Assembly (NCBI RefSeq): GCF_002844375.1
Contig: NZ_CP024200.1
Location: 664,001-728,000 of the forward strand
Direction: 5' to 3'
Length of the DNA: 64,000 bases
DNA from: Thalassospira marina
GTDB taxonomy: Bacteria; Pseudomonadota; Alphaproteobacteria; Rhodospirillales; Thalassospiraceae
Part shown: in pieces, positions 17,549 through 26,234 of the stretch
Layout: each line of letters begins with the position of its first letter
How positions within the stretch are numbered: the first letter of the stretch is position 1
Position numbers and translations under genes: made by a program
Notes under the pieces: model-generated
The model's database searches: none
Seen by the model: only the letters and a program-made list of their open reading frames with translations
Told to the model about the DNA's origin: nothing

Positions 17549-18529
17549 ATGACGCAAAACCGCACAACCCCCGCAACACCCCTGGCAGGCCAGAAGGCAA
17601 AGCCGGATTTGTTAACAGCCGAAAAGCTGGCCGGACCCAAAAGCGCACAAATTGACCTGATCGATCGTCCCGTCTTCAGCCTGTTTACCGAAACAACCGT
17701 CACGGGCGAATTTCAGCCCCATGTTCATACCAAAGCCCAGCTTATGTATGTGATTGACGGCGTCCTGACGGTCGAGGCCGATGGCGGCATCTGGACGGTC
17801 CCGCCCAAATGCGCCTTCTGGATTCCCGGTGGTATTGTTCATAAAGGGCGGGTTGTTGGGCATATCAATATTGGCAACCTGTACCTTGCCCCATCCCTGA
17901 CAACGGATATGCACCAGAAATGCGGCATCCTTTTTGTGCAGCCGTTTTTACGTGAACTGATCATGCGGTTTGATAACACCCTGCCCACCAATGCCACCCG
18001 CGAAGCAAACCTGATTGCCGTTTTACGCGACGAACTGATTGCCGCACCGCTGGAACCCATTCACCTGCCCATGCCCACCGACCGGCGCCTGCGCCGTCTG
18101 ACCGAAACCATGCTGGCCCAGCCCGATTTACGCTTTACCATCAGCGAATGGGGCGCACGCGTGGGTGCCAGCAACCGCACCCTGACCCGACTGTTCCAGC
18201 GTGAAACCGGCATGTCCTTTACCCGATGGCGTCAGCAGCTTCATATTGGCATTGCCCTGCAACGCCTTGCCGCAGGCGATAGCGTAACCACCATCGCCGG
18301 GGATCTTGGCTATGAAAGCCTGAGCGCGTTTATCTCCATGTTTCGGCGCATGCTGGGTAGCAGCCCGACACACTATTTCGCCGACCGCCAGGAACTGACC
18401 CAGCCAGACGAAACCAGCAAAAATACCGGCGATACCGCAACACCAACAGGTGAAGATGCACCCCCGTCTGATGCGGAAATATCAGCCGACATTGTCATTC
18501 TAAAACGCAGCCCGCATATAAAAAGCTAG
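17549..18529 (+). CDS. AraC-family regulator with N-terminal cupin domain
   Basis: 326 residues. An N-terminal cupin-like region (HVHTKAQLMYVIDG, then WIPGGIVHKG) would bind a small ligand; the C-terminal part holds two helix-turn-helix motifs (ISEWGARVGASNRTLTRLF and IAGDLGYESLSAFISMFRR) and ends with SSPTHYF, as is usual for AraC. After that is an acidic, Thr-rich tail of about 45 residues that the family does not need. I chose ATG 17549, 4 bases after the preceding stop, over an overlapping start at 17510. The target genes are not evident. Confidence 0.88.
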   Translation: MTQNRTTPATPLAGQKAKPDLLTAEKLAGPKSAQIDLIDRPVFSLFTETTVTGEFQPHVHTKAQLMYVIDGVLTVEADGGIWTVPPKCAFWIPGGIVHKGRVVGHINIGNLYLAPSLTTDMHQKCGILFVQPFLRELIMRFDNTLPTNATREANLIAVLRDELIAAPLEPIHLPMPTDRRLRRLTETMLAQPDLRFTISEWGARVGASNRTLTRLFQRETGMSFTRWRQQLHIGIALQRLAAGDSVTTIAGDLGYESLSAFISMFRRMLGSSPTHYFADRQELTQPDETSKNTGDTATPTGEDAPPSDAEISADIVILKRSPHIKS

Positions 18530-18686
18530 CGCCAGACCAGCCTTGTCATTATTGCAGGCAAAGCGCGTGTATTTCCGGCCATGGTGACAAAGCCCGGCCA
18601 TGCCACAAGGCAGAAGGCCATTGGGGCATTAGGGCATTTGGCCTCGCCCATAAAATCCACGGTTTGATCATAGTGACAAAGCCAGC

Positions 18687-18717
18687 GTTTCTTTATAAGA
18701 TGATCATATAAAGAAAC
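18687..18717. promoter_or_regulatory. inverted-repeat operator in front of the GntR regulator gene
   Basis: GTTTCTTTATA (18687-18697) and TATAAAGAAAC (18707-18717) are a perfect 11-base inverted repeat around AGATGATCA. Inside it TTATAAGATGATCATATAA (18693-18711) matches 17 of 19 positions with the site at 20367-20385. It lies 12 bases upstream of the regulator start, so autoregulation is likely. Confidence 0.7.
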
Positions 18718-18729
18718 AGGAAGGCCAAT

Positions 18730-19515
18730 ATGCGCAAACCCAATAATCTCAAACGTCTGACACCTATTGCCGGAACCATCGAGGTTCGCGGTATTCTTGG
18801 CGCGGCTGTTGCCAATCTGGGGGTACGAATTGTTGGGGGGGAATGGCCTGTCGGGTCTGTCATCGCCAAAGAAGCCGACCTTGTCGCCGAACTCGATGTC
18901 AGCCGGTCGGTCATTCGCGAGGCCTGCCGCATTTTGGGGGCAAAGGGCCTTATCCGGTCGCGCACATCAGATGGCACACGCGTACAACCCCGCGCAGAAT
19001 GGCGTCTGCTGGACCCCGATGTTATGGACTGGCGCATTCAGGCCGGGGATCGCGAAGGTTTGCTGCGCGATCTTTTGAAATTCCGCCTGGTTCTGGAACC
19101 CGGCATTGCCTATAGCGCCACAGTCATGGCCAACGATGCCGCCCGCCAAAAAATCGATGCCGCATGGCAGGCCAAACAGGCCGTATACGAAGACACCACC
19201 TTAAACGAGCATGACCGGCGCGCAGCCTTCATTGATACCGACCTTGCCTTTCATCAGGCCTTTGTCGAGGCTGTCAGCTCCGAATTGCTGGATCAGGTTT
19301 TTTCCGTCATCAGTTCGGCACTGGAACTGCTGTTTGATCATCAATTACAGGCACTTGGCCGCGCCAACCGCCTGATTGGCATGGATGGCAGCCACGAACT
19401 GCACGAAGATGTCTATCGCGCCTTTGCCAACCGCGACGCCGCCCGCGCCGAGGAAGCCATGCGCGTTCTGGTCCATCGCGCGATTGAGGATGCCGAACGC
19501 GGGTTTGAACAATAA
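18730..19515 (+). CDS. GntR/FadR-family regulator (DgoR-like)
   Basis: 261 residues: an N-terminal winged helix (WPVGSVIAKEADLVAELDVS then SRSVIREACRIL) and a C-terminal all-helical FCD ligand domain with metal-site style residues (FRLVLEPGIA, DLAFHQAF, HELHEDVYRAF). The linker LDPDVMDW matches that of DgoR, the galactonate repressor of E. coli, and the adjacent regulon holds galactonate dehydratase. ATG 18730 has AGGAAGG upstream. It most likely represses the genes at 19562-26124 and itself; the effector would be galactonate or a related sugar acid, by analogy. Confidence 0.88.
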   Translation: MRKPNNLKRLTPIAGTIEVRGILGAAVANLGVRIVGGEWPVGSVIAKEADLVAELDVSRSVIREACRILGAKGLIRSRTSDGTRVQPRAEWRLLDPDVMDWRIQAGDREGLLRDLLKFRLVLEPGIAYSATVMANDAARQKIDAAWQAKQAVYEDTTLNEHDRRAAFIDTDLAFHQAFVEAVSSELLDQVFSVISSALELLFDHQLQALGRANRLIGMDGSHELHEDVYRAFANRDAARAEEAMRVLVHRAIEDAERGFEQ

Positions 19516-19561
19516 ACCCGCCGGGCCACGCAAAGGCCATGCCCCTGACCTTGACGCCGGA

Positions 19562-20335
19562 TCATTCATACATCCGGATCGTAACACCCCCATCAATCAC
19601 GATATTTTCGCCAATCATAAAACGTGCCTCATCCGATGCCAGAAGGGCGGCAATGGCAGCGACTTCATCGGGGCGGCACAGGCGACCAACAGGTTGTTTG
19701 GCCTCGGCCTGGGCGCGGGCGGTGGCCGGGTCAGGCGATTTGGCAAATTCGGCAGCAGCCAGGTCCGTATCGGTATAGCCCGGCGAAATGGCATTAATGG
19801 CAATGCCGCGATCCGCATATTCCAGCGCCAGGGCGCGTGTCATACCCAGCAAACCATGTTTTGCCACCGGGTAGGGAAAGGTTGATTTAATGACCGAAAA
19901 GGCATGATTGGAGATGATGTTGATAATCGCGCCATAACGCCGGTCCACCATGCCCGGCAACACTGCGCGGCTGCAATTCCAAGCCCCCTTCAAATCAACC
20001 GCCATGCAGCGGTCCCAGTCTTCATCCATCAAATCCAGCGGGGCGTGAAACACGTTTACCCCTGCATTATTAACCAGCACACCAATCGCCCCGTGGCGGG
20101 CCTCAATCCCGGCGATCAGCTCATCCACCCCGGCCCGATCCGAAATATCAAGCTGGCAGGCGGTGGCACTGCCGCCCTTGGCGGCAATTTCGCTCGCTGT
20201 TTCCCGGGCGCGGTCCAGGTTCAGATCAGCAATAAAAACATTGCCCCCCTCAGCGGCAAAACGGCGTGCAATTGCCGCCCCAATCCCCTTTGCCCCACCC
20301 GTTACGATGGCCGTTTTCCCTTGTAATCGTTGCAT
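19562..20335 (-). CDS. SDR-family sugar (galactose/arabinose-type) dehydrogenase
   Basis: Short-chain dehydrogenase of 257 residues with the NAD(P) motif TGGAKGIG, the structural NNAG, the catalytic Ser in IISNHAF and Tyr-x3-Lys in YPVAK, and the usual C-terminal GENIVIDGG. It is divergent from the sugar importer operon, with a shared operator between them. In context it would oxidise the imported aldose to an aldonolactone, or a later sugar-acid intermediate; specificity is not readable from sequence. It converges on the regulator gene. Confidence 0.88.
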   Translation of the reverse strand: MQRLQGKTAIVTGGAKGIGAAIARRFAAEGGNVFIADLNLDRARETASEIAAKGGSATACQLDISDRAGVDELIAGIEARHGAIGVLVNNAGVNVFHAPLDLMDEDWDRCMAVDLKGAWNCSRAVLPGMVDRRYGAIINIISNHAFSVIKSTFPYPVAKHGLLGMTRALALEYADRGIAINAISPGYTDTDLAAAEFAKSPDPATARAQAEAKQPVGRLCRPDEVAAIAALLASDEARFMIGENIVIDGGVTIRMYE

Positions 20336-20366
20336 TTTTTAACACGCTTTCTCTCGGCTGTTGACT

Positions 20367-20389
20367 TTATAAGATTAACATATAATCTT
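20367..20389. promoter_or_regulatory. operator-like palindrome in the SDR/importer divergent promoter
   Basis: AAGATTA (20371-20377) and TAATCTT (20383-20389) are a perfect inverted repeat with 5 bases between. The stretch TTATAAGATTAACATATAA (20367-20385) shares 17 of 19 bases with the site before the GntR regulator gene. It sits 32 bases from the SDR start and 43 from the importer start, so one protein could control both directions. Confidence 0.7.
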
Positions 20390-20431
20390 TGAAATGTGAA
20401 CAAAACATAAAATACCTACCGGGAGGATTAA

Positions 20432-21400
20432 ATGCGTTCCAGGATCACAATGCTATCACTGGCTGCCATCATGGCATCCGTGCTGGGCCATTCGGCCTTT
20501 GCCGCCGACAAGGAAATTGTCGCGATTTATAAAAGCGGGACCCAGCAATATTTCATCGACCAGGCGGACGGCTTTAAAAAAGCAGCCGAGGCACGGGGCT
20601 ATTCATCCAACATCATCAATGTCGAACTTGATGCCAACCGCGCCATCAGCGCGGTATCGGATGCCATTGCTTCGGGCGCAAAGGGCATTGCCATTACCGC
20701 CCCCGATCAGGCCATTGGCCCGGCTGTTGCCAAGGCAGCGTCCGATGCCAAGGTTCTGCTGGTTGCAACTGACGACCCGCTTCAGAAAAATGACGGATCG
20801 GCCGTACCATTTGTCGGCTTTGATGGCACGGCAATGGGCAATTCGGTTGGCGAAGCCGCCGTTGATATTTTGAAAAAGTCGGGTTGGATGGATGGTGCCA
20901 ATTACGGCGTACTGGCAACCGAATATCAAACCGTTTCCGTCTGTAATGATCGCACCAATGCATCACGCCAAAAACTGGAAGACGCAGGTGTTGCCGCCGA
21001 CCATTTCAAGGTCGTTGCCTATGACGGCACCACCGATAATGCCCTGCAGGCTGCAGGCCCGGTCATTACCGCCAATCCCGGCATCGACAAATGGATTGTT
21101 TATGCCTGCAATGACGAAGGTGTGCTGGGCGCAACCAACGCCCTGCGTAATGCCGGGTTCAACCCCGAAGACGTCATTGGTGTTGGCCTTGGTGCCTATG
21201 AAGCCTGCCGTCCGTGGCAGGCGGGTATTGCAACCGGCTTTAAGGCCGCCCTTTATCTTAGCGGGGCCGATGTTGGCAAGGCGGCAGCCAATGCCCTGAT
21301 TGATGCCATCGAAGGCACCAAACCCCTGCCCGAAAAAACCGTTGCCGATACCACCATTGTCACCCCGGACAATTACAAGGATGTGATGCCCTGTAGCTGA
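20432..21400 (+). CDS. sugar ABC transporter periplasmic binding protein (AraF-like)
   Basis: 322 residues with a Sec signal peptide ending near SAFAA (about residue 24). It belongs to the periplasmic binding protein family of ribose/arabinose/galactose (domains with IASGAKGIAITAPD and YACNDEGVLGA). The end VTPDNYKDVM is like AraF of E. coli. It is the first gene of an importer operon, with a ribosome site GGGAGGA. A hairpin follows its stop. The substrate is probably L-arabinose, D-galactose or a similar aldose; downstream galactonate dehydratase favours galactose. Confidence 0.9.
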   Translation: MRSRITMLSLAAIMASVLGHSAFAADKEIVAIYKSGTQQYFIDQADGFKKAAEARGYSSNIINVELDANRAISAVSDAIASGAKGIAITAPDQAIGPAVAKAASDAKVLLVATDDPLQKNDGSAVPFVGFDGTAMGNSVGEAAVDILKKSGWMDGANYGVLATEYQTVSVCNDRTNASRQKLEDAGVAADHFKVVAYDGTTDNALQAAGPVITANPGIDKWIVYACNDEGVLGATNALRNAGFNPEDVIGVGLGAYEACRPWQAGIATGFKAALYLSGADVGKAAANALIDAIEGTKPLPEKTVADTTIVTPDNYKDVMPCS

Positions 21401-21409
21401 TCACCCTGC

Positions 21410-21447
21410 CCGGATGCCGTCGCAACAACCGTATCGGTGGCATCCGG
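21410..21447 (+). terminator. intercistronic hairpin after the binding-protein gene
   Basis: CCGGATGCC (21410-21418) pairs with GGCATCCGG (21439-21447). There is no T run, so it more likely stabilises or partly attenuates the message than ends it. Such hairpins often let the binding protein be made in excess over the membrane parts. Confidence 0.6.
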
Positions 21448-21468
21448 TTCCATATCCGGGAGTTTGAA

Positions 21469-22977
21469 ATGCCAAATGAAACTGTTCTTGATGTCCGCGA
21501 GGTTGGAAAATCCTTTCCCGGCGTCAAGGCCCTGTCCAATGTGACATTGCAGGTCAGAAGCGGCGAAGTCGTTTCAATTGTTGGTGAAAATGGTGCAGGT
21601 AAATCAACCCTGCTTAAAATCCTGAGCGGCGATTACCAGCTTGATGAAGGCACAATCACCCTTGCAGGCAAAGAAGCCAGCCATGCCAACCCGTTAGAGG
21701 CACGTGATGCCGGTTTTCGTCTGGTCCGTCAGGAACCCGAAATCGTGCCCCATGTCAGTGTGATGGAAAATGTCTTTATCGGCGAATATCCCACACGCCC
21801 CGGTGGCCGGGTGGATTTTGCGGCCATGCGCCAAACCGTAACCGCCCTTATGGACCGCTACGGTTTTACCGGCATGGTCGGAATCGAGACGTCAGGGCGT
21901 CTGCTATCGCCCGCGCAGATGCATATCGTCGAAATTCTGCGTGCGCTTAAGGATGGCGTCAAAGTCGTTGCCTTTGACGAACCCACATCGTCCCTTACCA
22001 ATAACGAAACCGAAAAGCTGTTCGCCCTGATTGCGACCCTGCGGGCGGAAGGCATTGGCATTATTTACGTTTCACACCGCCTGCACGAAGTCATGGAAAT
22101 TTCCGACCGGGTTGTTGTTTTGAAAGACGGCCAGACAACCGGTGACCTTGCCATTGGTGAAACCAGCGAAGATGAAATCGTCCGCCTGATGGTAGGACGT
22201 GAGCTTTCCGCCCATGGCTTTAACCGCACCGAAGTCACCCGCGACGAGGTCGTGCTGGAAGTTGAAAATCTGTCAAGCCGGTGGCACCAGAATATCAGCT
22301 TTTCCATTCGTGCCGGTGAAATTGTTGGTTTTGCAGGCCTTGTGGGGGCCGGGCGCACCGAACTGGCAAAGGTGCTGTTTGGTGAATTTCCCCGTGATGG
22401 CGGCACCATTAAAATTGGTGGCGAGGTCAAAACAATTCGCAGTCCCGCCGATGCGATCAAGGCCAGTATCGGTTTCGCCCCGGAAAACCGCAAGGCCGAA
22501 GGGCTTATCCTTGTGCGCTCGGTTCTGGAAAACGCCTCGATGGCGGTTTTCTCGTCCCTCTCGCGCCTGGGGTTGTTGCGCCACAAGGAAATGGTTTCCG
22601 CCGTTACCCCCTATATCCGCCAGCTTGAAATCAAAACACCCAGTCTTGACCACGATGTTGGCAAACTTTCGGGTGGCAACCAGCAAAAGGTTGTTCTGGC
22701 GCGCTGGCTTGCGGCAAAGCCCAAACTTCTGATCCTTGATGAACCGACCCGTGCGGTTGATGTGGGCGCCAAGGCCGAGATTTATCGCCTGATTGATGAC
22801 CTCGCAAAATCGGGCATGGCGATCATGATGATTTCATCTGAAATGCCCGAACTGCTTTCGATGTCCGATCGCATCATTGTCATGCATGACGGCCAGATCT
22901 CCCAACCGATTGAAAAACACGACGCCACCGAAGAAGCCATTGTCAATCTTGCGCTTGGTACGCGCAACGTGGCCTAG
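21469..22977 (+). CDS. sugar ABC transporter ATP-binding protein with two ABC domains (AraG/RbsA type)
   Basis: 502 residues in two fused nucleotide-binding domains. The first has Walker A GENGAGKST (39-47) and Walker B VVAFDEPTS; its signature is the relaxed LSPAQM. The second has a degenerate Walker A, GLVGAGRTE with Arg for Lys, and a good signature LSGGNQQK and LLILDEPTR, the layout normal for RbsA/AraG. It energises import with the permease encoded next. Cytoplasmic, membrane-attached. Confidence 0.95.
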   Translation: MPNETVLDVREVGKSFPGVKALSNVTLQVRSGEVVSIVGENGAGKSTLLKILSGDYQLDEGTITLAGKEASHANPLEARDAGFRLVRQEPEIVPHVSVMENVFIGEYPTRPGGRVDFAAMRQTVTALMDRYGFTGMVGIETSGRLLSPAQMHIVEILRALKDGVKVVAFDEPTSSLTNNETEKLFALIATLRAEGIGIIYVSHRLHEVMEISDRVVVLKDGQTTGDLAIGETSEDEIVRLMVGRELSAHGFNRTEVTRDEVVLEVENLSSRWHQNISFSIRAGEIVGFAGLVGAGRTELAKVLFGEFPRDGGTIKIGGEVKTIRSPADAIKASIGFAPENRKAEGLILVRSVLENASMAVFSSLSRLGLLRHKEMVSAVTPYIRQLEIKTPSLDHDVGKLSGGNQQKVVLARWLAAKPKLLILDEPTRAVDVGAKAEIYRLIDDLAKSGMAIMMISSEMPELLSMSDRIIVMHDGQISQPIEKHDATEEAIVNLALGTRNVA

Positions 22978-23002
22978 GCCCGGTGGAAAAAGGAACTGTG
23001 TG

Positions 23003-24064
23003 ATGAATGCTATCAACCATTCGGCCGCTGCCCCGAATATGGACCGAAAAGACCCTTTGGCGCGCCGTCTTCTTAAACTGATCGGTGCTGAAAACCTGTC
23101 TTTAATGATCGCGCTTGCCATCATGGTTGCGCTGATTTGCAGCCAGACCGAATTTTTCTTTTCTGCCCGCAATATCCTGAATATCGGGCAGAACATGGCC
23201 GTCATGGGCCTGATTGCCGTTGGCATGACCCTGGTTATCGTTTCGGCCGGGCTTGATATTTCGGTGGGGTCAATTGCCGGCTGTGCATCGGTTGTCTGTG
23301 CACTGATGGTCAGCCAGGCGGGTACCGTTTTGGGCGGTGTCGCCTTTGGCATTGGCATTGGTGCCATTCTCGGCCTGATAAATGCCACCATTATCAACTA
23401 TCTGCGCGTTAACCCCGTTGTGGCAACACTGGCAACATTTTCCGCCTTTCGCGGTGTTGCCTTCCTGATCGCCCCCGGTGGCCGCCCGGTAGGCGCGCTT
23501 GATCCCAATCTTGCTTGGCTTGGCTCCGGTCGTATTCTGCAAATCGGCAGTTTTCCCGGTTTACCGGTTGCTTTTATTATCCTGATCATTGCTGCGATCG
23601 CTGGCCATTTCATCATGACGTCAACGGTTTTTGGCCGCTCGATTTATTCGATGGGGGGTAATCCGGCTGCGGCCCGGCTTGCCGGCATCAAACTGACGCG
23701 CATGCGCTTTATCATCTATGCCATTTCCGGGGCGCTTTCCGGGCTGGCCGGGGTGATCGTTACCGCGCGCACCAGTTCCGGCCAGCCCGCATCGGGCACA
23801 CAGGGGCTGGAGCTTGAGGCCATCACCGCCGTCTTTTTAGGTGGTGCCCTTCTGGCAGGGGGCAAAGGCACCATCATGGGCACCATGCTGGCGGTTCTAT
23901 TGCTTGCAACCCTGTCAAACGGCATGAATTTGCTGGGTATTCCCACATTTTACCAATTGGTCGCCAAGGGTTTATTGCTGGTCATTGCGGTGGCCATCGG
24001 TCAATGGCGCCTTGCACGTGCCGAACGCCGCCAGGCCCGCCTTGCCGCCACTGGTGGCAATTAA
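23003..24064 (+). CDS. sugar ABC transporter permease (AraH/RbsC type)
   Basis: 353 residues, about eight to ten membrane segments. Family motifs include MTLVIVSAGLDISVGS and the cytoplasmic loop YSMGGNPAAARLAGI that contacts the ATPase. ATG 23003 has AAAGGAA 9 bases upstream; the frame is open further left but overlaps the ATPase gene. The stop is followed after one base by the epimerase start. Confidence 0.94.
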   Translation: MNAINHSAAAPNMDRKDPLARRLLKLIGAENLSLMIALAIMVALICSQTEFFFSARNILNIGQNMAVMGLIAVGMTLVIVSAGLDISVGSIAGCASVVCALMVSQAGTVLGGVAFGIGIGAILGLINATIINYLRVNPVVATLATFSAFRGVAFLIAPGGRPVGALDPNLAWLGSGRILQIGSFPGLPVAFIILIIAAIAGHFIMTSTVFGRSIYSMGGNPAAARLAGIKLTRMRFIIYAISGALSGLAGVIVTARTSSGQPASGTQGLELEAITAVFLGGALLAGGKGTIMGTMLAVLLLATLSNGMNLLGIPTFYQLVAKGLLLVIAVAIGQWRLARAERRQARLAATGGN

Positions 24065-24065
24065 C

Positions 24066-24959
24066 ATGGCACAGGCCACGGTCCTAACCCTTGAAAATGA
24101 TGCTGTTTCACTTTGTTGCCACCCCGGTTTTGGCGGGCGCATTTCGCACCTGACCGACCGGCAAAGCGGGCGCAATTGGCTGATTGACGGCACACCAAAC
24201 GGGGACGAGGATACAGGTCCATCCGCCATTTATGGCGCAAATCATGCGCGTGGGTGGGACGAATGTTTTCCCGCCATTGCCAGTGACCACACCCCCTATT
24301 GGGGGCCTATCCGCGATCATGGTCTGCTGTGGGGCGAAACGCACCAATCCCGGATCACTGATAATTGCCTGCAAACGGCGATCTCACTTGCAGATGGGGC
24401 CATAACATTTGAACGGAGCCTGACGCTTCACGGGTCATCGATTATCGTTGATTACAACCTTGCCAATCAGGGCGCCCTGCCCTGCCCGTATCTGTGGAGC
24501 CAGCATTGCCTGCTGGCAACCCGCCCCGGCGAGGAACTGGTAATGGATGGTCTGGGCACACCAGACCCCACCATTCATGCCCCCTATGATGATTTGATCA
24601 TTCGGGGCCGCGAAGCACAATTTGCCCAAAAAACCTATGCTGCGCTCACAGAATATCATGCCTGCATTGGCATTAAGGGCGATGCAGGCGGCATCCTTTT
24701 TTCCTGGCGCCGGGCGGAAATACCCTGGTGTGGCATCTGGCTGGATTACGGGGGATGGCCCAACGGCGAAACCGGCCAGCCAGCGCACCATCAGGTTGCG
24801 CTGGAACCGGCAACAGCCCCCTTTGACCCGCTAACCGCCGCCCAAAACACCGGTTACGGCCGCGTTCTCGCCCCCGGTCAATCGCAAAGCTGGCAAGTCG
24901 TCATCACGATATTTCCCGCAGGAAAAACACTTAACCGATCATCGTTTCACGCTGATTAA
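24066..24959 (+). CDS. aldose 1-epimerase family protein
   Basis: Mutarotase-fold protein of 297 residues that interconverts alpha and beta anomers of an aldose. The start MAQATVLTLENDAVSL and GFGGRISHL are typical of the fold; conserved His is in DHGLLWGE and an acidic residue in the late strand region. It begins one base after the permease stop, so it is coupled to the importer; it would ready the imported sugar for the dehydrogenase, which uses one anomer. Confidence 0.85.
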   Translation: MAQATVLTLENDAVSLCCHPGFGGRISHLTDRQSGRNWLIDGTPNGDEDTGPSAIYGANHARGWDECFPAIASDHTPYWGPIRDHGLLWGETHQSRITDNCLQTAISLADGAITFERSLTLHGSSIIVDYNLANQGALPCPYLWSQHCLLATRPGEELVMDGLGTPDPTIHAPYDDLIIRGREAQFAQKTYAALTEYHACIGIKGDAGGILFSWRRAEIPWCGIWLDYGGWPNGETGQPAHHQVALEPATAPFDPLTAAQNTGYGRVLAPGQSQSWQVVITIFPAGKTLNRSSFHAD

Positions 24960-24975
24960 GCCCAAGAGAATAAAC

Positions 24976-26124
24976 ATGAAAATCACCGCACTGAAAACAT
25001 TTCTGGTGCCGCCAAGGTGGCTGTTTTTAAAAATCGAAACAGACGAAGGCATTTGTGGCTGGGGCGAGCCCGTTTTAGAAGGGCATGCCGAAACCCTTGC
25101 CGCAAAAATTGCCGAATATGCCGATTTCCTGATTGGCCGCGACCCCGGCCGGATCGAGGATATCTGGCAAAGCCTGTATCGTAACGGGTGCTATCGCGGT
25201 GGACCGGTATTGATGAGCGCGCTTTCCGGCATCGACATGGCCCTTTGGGATATCAAGGGCAAAGTCGCCAATATGCCCGTTCATGCCCTGCTGGGCGGTG
25301 CCGTTCGTGACCGGGTTAAAAGCTATTGCTGGATAGGTGGTGATCGACCGACCGACCTGATCGGCGGGGCGCAAAAATTGCGCGAGAAGGGCTATAAGGC
25401 CCTTAAATTCAATATTTGCAGTGAAATGCAAATTATTGATTCTTATCGTAAAATTGACCAAAGCGTTCAAATGTTAAGCGAACTGCGCGCCGCAATTGGC
25501 AATGACATGGATTTTGCCTGTGATTTTCATGGCCGGGTTCATATGCCCATGGCACGCATTCTTCTGCGCGAAATTGAACATCTGCACCCGATGTTTGTTG
25601 AAGACGCGGTTTTATCAACACAAATCGATGAAATGGCCGATTTGTCGCGCGCAACAACCATTCCGCTCGCAATTGGCGAAAGGCTGCATTCGCGGTTTGA
25701 TTTCCGGGCGGTTTTTGAAAAACGCGCTGCCAGTGTGATCAACCCCGATACCGCCCATGTCGGTGGCATTTCAGAAATGGTCCGGATCGGTCATTGGGCC
25801 GAAGCCTATGACATCGCCCTCGCCCCCCATTGCCCGCTTGGCCCCATTGCCCTTGCCGCCTGCCTGCAGGTCGATGCCATTTGCCATAATGCCTTCATCC
25901 AGGAACAAAGCCTGGGCATGCATTATAATACCGGCGGTGATCTGAACGATTATTTGCTGCCATCCTCGCGCTATCAGGTCATTGATGGCTATTTGCCGAT
26001 CCCGCAGGGGCCGGGATTGGGTATTGAAGTTGATGAAGACCACATCATCGCCCAATCCACCATCGGTCACCGCTGGCGCGCCCCACTTTGGCGCCACGAA
26101 GACGGCTCCATCGCCGAATGGTAA
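24976..26124 (+). CDS. dgoD: D-galactonate dehydratase
   Basis: Enolase-superfamily enzyme that removes water from D-galactonate to give 2-keto-3-deoxygalactonate. The 382-residue protein aligns without gaps to the E. coli enzyme as I recall it: metal ligands Asp183, Glu209 and Glu235 and acid/base His185 and His285 fall at the same numbers (DFHGR, FVEDAV, IGERLHS, LAPHCPLGP). The end RAPLWRHEDGSIAEW is also typical. Thr/Asp changes such as VEDAV for EEPV do not touch the ligands. Last gene of the importer operon. The kinase and aldolase of the pathway are not in the window. Confidence 0.92.
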   Translation: MKITALKTFLVPPRWLFLKIETDEGICGWGEPVLEGHAETLAAKIAEYADFLIGRDPGRIEDIWQSLYRNGCYRGGPVLMSALSGIDMALWDIKGKVANMPVHALLGGAVRDRVKSYCWIGGDRPTDLIGGAQKLREKGYKALKFNICSEMQIIDSYRKIDQSVQMLSELRAAIGNDMDFACDFHGRVHMPMARILLREIEHLHPMFVEDAVLSTQIDEMADLSRATTIPLAIGERLHSRFDFRAVFEKRAASVINPDTAHVGGISEMVRIGHWAEAYDIALAPHCPLGPIALAACLQVDAICHNAFIQEQSLGMHYNTGGDLNDYLLPSSRYQVIDGYLPIPQGPGLGIEVDEDHIIAQSTIGHRWRAPLWRHEDGSIAEW

Positions 26125-26179
26125 AACGATGTTAACGCCAATAACATCACTTGACGCAATTTCTGGGTAAAGATCAAAA

Positions 26180-26219
26180 AAAACATCCCCATCACTTTGC
26201 TCAGCGATGGGGATGTTTT
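26180..26219. terminator. bidirectional terminator between dgoD and the lyase gene
   Basis: AAAACATCCCCATC pairs perfectly with GATGGGGATGTTTT around a 12-base loop; A and T runs on the two sides make it a terminator in both directions. It separates convergent genes. Confidence 0.88.
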
Positions 26220-26234
26220 CTAAAACCGTCCGGC

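Noticed and set aside
22300..22400. Arg for Lys in the second Walker A of the sugar ATPase
   Set aside because: This is normal for the second domain of RbsA/AraG-type proteins.
25600..25640. FVEDAV in place of the common EEPV in galactonate dehydratase
   Set aside because: The metal-binding Glu209 is the first acidic residue and is kept; all five active-site residues are at their expected numbers.
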